Notes under the pieces: model-generated
What the model was told of the DNA's origin: nothing
Database searches by the model: none
Seen by the model: the letters and a program-made list of their open reading frames with translations, nothing else
NCBI RefSeq assembly: GCF_018687715.1
Contig: NC_056752.1
Coordinates: 47,409,501 to 47,473,500 of the forward strand
DNA from: Carya illinoinensis
Taxonomy: Eukaryota > Streptophyta > Magnoliopsida > Fagales > Juglandaceae
Length of the DNA: 64,000 bases
Reading direction: 5' to 3'
Part shown: one piece after another, positions 59,681 to 64,000 of the stretch
Position numbering within the stretch: the first letter of the stretch is position 1
Layout of the letters: the number at the start of each line of letters is the position of its first letter
Program-made: the position numbers and the translations under genes

Positions 59681-61583
59681 GTTCAAACGGTGCTAGTCAC
59701 CGTTCGATCTAAGGATATACGTTCGAACGGTACACGAGTACCGTTCGAACGGATTAATTCCAGATTACAGTCGTCTTCAACCTCCGAAAACCTCAACATT
59801 TACAGTCCAAATTACATCAAAAGACAGCAAACTATATGACGAACTCATTATAGCAAACGAAAACACTTATATAAAATCTAAAATGAGAATATATTTAAGG
59901 AGAATACCTGATTTGGAGAGATAAACCGGAAAATCCACCCGTGCTCAATGCCCAAAACTTAAATACTCTTCACCAAATGGTAAAAACAACCTCTTAATCC
60001 GAAAATATAAGAGATTGATAGAAGTTAGTAATATTTGAGGGTTGGATTGAAGAATAATGGCGTTGGTTGGAAGAAAATGAGCGTGGGAGAGATTGGAAGT
60101 CAACTGGAACGAGTGCGAGATTGTGAGGTTCTGTCGTGTAAATGTAGAACATTGACGTTCGAACGGTTATTTAATGAACGTTCGAACGTCAAATAGATTA
60201 GCGGGAAAATTTTCCCCCTTTAATTTTCACGTTCGAACGTTTTCTTATACGTTTGAACGGTTATTTTAAACCGTTCAAACGTCAAATTAAAATGTTGCTT
60301 ATTGTATTTTTTTTACACTATACCTTTAAATATAATAACTTGTAAATATACTATAGTTTAGAGATAGAGTAATATAACTATATAATATATAATCAAACAT
60401 ATATTATATAGTTTAGTAACATATATAGTATAAAATATCATATTACATCTAGTATTATAGTCAAGTACATATATTAACCTATTATATATAACATATATAT
60501 GGTATCATAGCATAGGGTTATATGTATCACATGCATATATATATAGTGTTTATTATATTATATTATTATTATAATATTATTTAATAATAGGATATCTACT
60601 ATTATATATAGTGTCATCTATACTACTAGCAATTAGAGTGTATTATAATGATACAAAAACTAAAATTGAGTATATATAGTGTCATTTATAGTGCTAGAAT
60701 AGAGAGTGTCATCTAATTAGCCTATAACTGCAATATAATATGAAAAATATATTAAACAAATCATGTAATACATATACTATTATATATATATATATTAGTT
60801 AATATCACATATAATATATATGTTATATAAATACATGAACATAGTTTCATGTATATAGTAGTCTATATTATATTAATTATACTATATAATATAACTTATA
60901 CTATATACTATATACTATATAATATTCAATAGTATAATATATTTTAATTAAATATAATATAATATATACTATATATATAAAAAATTATAAATATAATATA
61001 TAGTGTTTAATAATATATAAGCGCATTAAATATATTGCATTTAATATATTTAACAGTTAAAATATATTATAATTGAATTAATTATTATATTTAATATAAT
61101 TAATACCGAATATTGCATTTAAATAACATTTATTATCATGAATTTGAATTAATTAGGGAAGGGTATTAATTTTCAGTTAATACGTTCGAACGGTATTAAC
61201 TAACCGTTCGAACGGTACCACGTTCGAACGCTTCAAATAACGTTTGAACGGTGAATATGCATCATTCGAACGTTTATAATTTACCGTTCGAACGGTTTGT
61301 CAATTTCCCTCCAAAATAATTTTGCCTATCGCGCCAATATTACGTTCAAACGGTAACAATTGAACGTTCGAATGGTTAATCATTAACGGTCGAACGATTA
61401 ACTTATTTGGGACAAAAAATTTCGTCCCTAAGAATAGCGTTCAAACGCGTTCGAACGGTCTGGCATTCCGTCGTTATTTTGGAACGAAATTCAAATTTCG
61501 TTTCAAAATCTCACTTTTTGGGACGATTTCCAATTCGTCTCAAAGTAATTTCGTCCCAAAAAATGATTTTTGTTGTAGTGTTT

Positions 61584-63346
61584 ATAACGCATGAAGCTTG
61601 CATATGTGGCAATTATTGCCACTTCATGGAGGAAAAAGAAACGTCCCGTACATGTATAGATTGGTAAATTTTTTTTTCTTTAATATTATTAATATATAGT
61701 AATTGAGCAAGAAGTAATCAACATAATTAAAGATGATTATGGAAAAAAAAAAGTATTCTAAAATTAAGATAGCTAGCTAGGACGTTCTGTGTGAACAAGA
61801 TCATCATCAGGTTATTTTAAGGCATATATGGCTTCAAGTATATATATATTAATAGCCTTTTTTCCAGCCATAGTGCATGCATTAGATCATTAACTTGCAA
61901 AGTTTGAAAAATATTTTAATGCATGTACGTATATATATATATATATGACTTATAAATATTCCATAAATATATATGGATGATCAATAATGCCGGGATATAT
62001 AATATTAGTGGCACGCTGGCTGCGAATGCACGCTCAATTATGCAGAGTAGAGTATTTTCGTCAACCACTAAATTACTTAGATTGAAATAAAACGAAAAAA
62101 ATAATAATAATAATTAGTATGCTAATGATCATGATTACTAATTAATTAATTAGCCATTAGTACTTTTTCCTAACACATTAATCTACATGCTTGATCAATC
62201 CCATATATGCGAGAGGATGTTATATAAGTCATGTGATCATCGATGATCATATTGTGGAGAGAACCCTGCCTGCCTTGATCAACGATGACGTTCATCAAGA
62301 GATCATATTATATATTGCGTTAAACTATTAACCATATTTGTTATTATTTCAAGTACGATATTGATGATCTATATATGCATGCATGCACGGTGCCCGCAGC
62401 CTCTTCGACAAGGTAATGATAAGAGAATGATTTTTATTTTTATCTTGTTTTTTTTTTTGTAACTCATCATGAGGCGCTTCGATCTGCATTAATTAATATT
62501 GGCTGGCATGGCTTGATCGATCACATGCATGCATGTTCATGATGAGCAACCAAATGACAAACCTGCATGCATGAGTACTTCCTCGACACACATTTACAAT
62601 GAACGCAAAACTCCTGGCTGTTGTACTGCATGGCTAGCTAGCTAGCTGGGCTTGCCCAATGAACAGACAAGGATATGTGGCCTTTTATAAAGAATACATA
62701 TTTTTTGTCTTATAAATTAATTATATTATGTCTCGCATCGTTCAATATATAATTGATCGAGATGATCAGTAGTACCAAAGCAAATTAAACAAGCTGCCAT
62801 AATTCACACTGTTTTGGGCTTTGTTTCAGGGTTTCCCTGTTTTATGCAATATTAATTAATTAATTAATTTGCGGATCTGTTAGCTACAGCCATGCATGTG
62901 ACGTGCGTTGACATTCACGCACATCATAAAATTATTCAACGATCGCCACCATTCACGATCTTCAAAATTCAAATATTTTCTGTTATGAACTGTACGTACA
63001 TGTTCTACAAAAAAGAAGTACTTGGTTTTTTTTTTTCCCCCCAAACGTCAGAACTTAATAAAAACTCTCTGATCTCTGGCCTCATTGTCGTAAGGGATGC
63101 ACGTACGTACCAAGAATTAAGTACATGCCTCATTGCCTTAGCGCCCTTGGGTAGATATATATATACACACACGTACATAATATATATCGTGAGCATATAA
63201 TGCATGCATCATGTCCGGTTAATTAGTGGTCTAAACGGACATATATAAATCACTAATTGGATTGGATTAAGTTGTAAGCAAACGTGCGTACATGATCGGT
63301 AGCCATTATATATGCTAATTATCTAATTATCTAAAATTAAAGCATA

Positions 63347-63359
<13 letters not shown>
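61584..63359. other. Intergenic, no gene seen
   Basis: AT-rich with many GCATGCATG and TATA runs and a short (TTAA)n tract near 62850-62870. Open frames at 62892-63205 have no domain. Confidence 0.4.

Positions 63360-63360
<1 letters not shown>

Positions 63361-63408
<48 letters not shown>
63361..63408. repeat. (AG)24 microsatellite
   Basis: 48 bp of perfect AG dinucleotides following a (TA)n tract, directly next to the CACTA terminus at 63410. Confidence 0.95.
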
Positions 63409-63409
<1 letters not shown>

Positions 63410-63411
<2 letters not shown>

Positions 63412-64000
63412 CTACAAGAAAACATAACTATTGCGGTGATATTATTATCGCCGCAATAGAAATCGCTGCAACAAAGGCGTTATTGCAGCGACTTTGTATT
63501 CGCTGGAGTCATTTAACAGCAACTTCTGCTCTTATTATTTTACAAGTTATATGATGGGTTTTGCAGCGAGTTTTTTTCCTACTACGTCGAAACTACACGT
63601 CGTAATTAAAATCATCTTTTTACGTCGTTAAATATAGATGGTAATTTGTGTTCTAACGGCAGATATCCAACTCGGCGCCATACCGCACCAACATAATTTC
63701 TGATTCATGCCCTCGAAAGCCAAAACACAAAAAAATTAGAACTTTCCCTTTTTGACGAAATCACAGCACCCACACAAAATCCCCCTTTATCTCCATCTTC
63801 CCTTCGATCTCTATACGATTTTTGCAATTGACCCAGAACCATCTCACTGGTTGTGCCTCCGGTTGTGCCTCCGCATGTGCAGATTTGACTCCTAGTGCCA
63901 CGAATACAATGGATTGAACCTTCGGCTAATCCCCCTTCGATTCCTCGCCTCATCCACCGAATTAACTGATTCTCTTCAACTTTGTCGGTGGCTGGTGGGA
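63410..64000. mobile_element. Left terminus of a second CACTA element (continues beyond window)
   Basis: Starts CACTACAAGAAAACATAACT, the classic CACTA terminus, followed by subterminal TATTGCGGTGATA / TATCGCCGCAATA inverted motifs and GCTGCAACAAAG / TTATTGCAGCGAC copies. The right end and target duplication are outside the window. 63700-64000 is more GC-rich, but no ORF with a recognisable domain is seen. Confidence 0.7.

Larger units (their letters stand above)
58175..61580. mobile_element. Non-autonomous CACTA (En/Spm) element with palindromic subterminal repeats
   Basis: 3406 bp with inverted ends CACTACAACAAAAAACATTT / AAATGATTTTTGTTGTAGTG and a 3-bp TTT duplication (58172-58174; 61581-61583). 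Next to each end are GGGACGAAA/TTTCGTCCC inverted pairs. Further in, the 10-bp palindrome CGTTCGAACG occurs about 17 times perfectly and about as often with one or two changes, mostly in 58365-58745, 59685-59750, 60155-60290 and 61180-61465. Such clustered motifs are the binding sites for the TnpA-like protein in known CACTA elements. The interior is AT-rich with no transposase (TnpD) coding; only a short Ptta-like fragment remains (58942-59124). Confidence 0.85.

Noticed and set aside
58365..61470. GTTCGAA motifs considered as tRNA B-boxes (tRNA-derived SINE array)
   Set aside because: No A-box at the right distance and no cloverleaf. The copies are palindromic and bounded by CACTA ends, so subterminal repeats explain them better.

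Overview
This window is nuclear DNA from a plant, most likely a woody eudicot. It has AT-rich intergenic DNA, spliced genes with GT-AG introns, plant-only gene families (alkenal double-bond reductases, a GH28 polygalacturonase, FAR1-related and GRF-zinc-finger proteins) and dense nested transposons (Ty1/copia, LINE, hAT, Mutator-like, CACTA, MITEs). A Fagales/Juglandaceae-type genome is my guess from the MITE style only. No prokaryotic or organellar features, tRNA genes or rRNA genes were seen.

The left and central part (1-45,900) is a tandem cluster of five-exon, NADPH-dependent 2-alkenal/double-bond reductase genes (DBR, zinc-independent MDR family), all on the minus strand. They are gene A1 (3182 to beyond the left edge, last exon cut), a truncated pseudogene of type B (15480-6863, split by a retroposon and a complete copia element), intact gene A2 (21988-19356), an exon-less relic of a third type-A gene (28950-29160), intact gene B (34522-31367) and intact gene C (45891-43052). 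Spacer sequence is duplicated along with the genes, and one spacer copy is inverted (22950-24230). The cluster therefore grew by duplication of an A-spacer-B unit followed by decay and rearrangement. Active-site positions (the Tyr in CDPY and in GYGV) differ between paralogs, which suggests divergent substrate use.

Mobile elements fill the rest. An apparently complete Ty1/copia element (7930-15313, TSD ACTTA, 1339-residue polyprotein) sits in an intron of the DBR pseudogene. A solo LTR (5086-5616, TSD AAACA), a second copia 5' end (15482 onward) and a 5'-truncated LINE (about 16990-18206) also lie in the left third. A 7.5-kb Mutator-like element (34769-42245, 9-bp TSD CTCAAAAAT) carries a FAR1-related transposase gene with a single in-frame stop and a convergent GRF-finger gene. 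It landed about 70 bp upstream of the TATA box of gene B. A 224-bp MITE with related ends lies in intron 3 of A1.

The right part (46,240-64,000) has a minus-strand LINE-type retroposed insertion with 12-bp TSDs, itself split by a decayed 4.9-kb hAT element (46996-51892). Next comes an intact polygalacturonase gene (55119-53367, minus, four exons, signal peptide, all GH28 motifs). A 3.4-kb non-autonomous CACTA element (58175-61580) follows, with many copies of the palindrome CGTTCGAACG. The terminus of a second CACTA element starts at 63410 and leaves the window.

All coordinates, splice sites, TSDs and repeat counts were read by eye. Function statements come from family knowledge and are not experimental.
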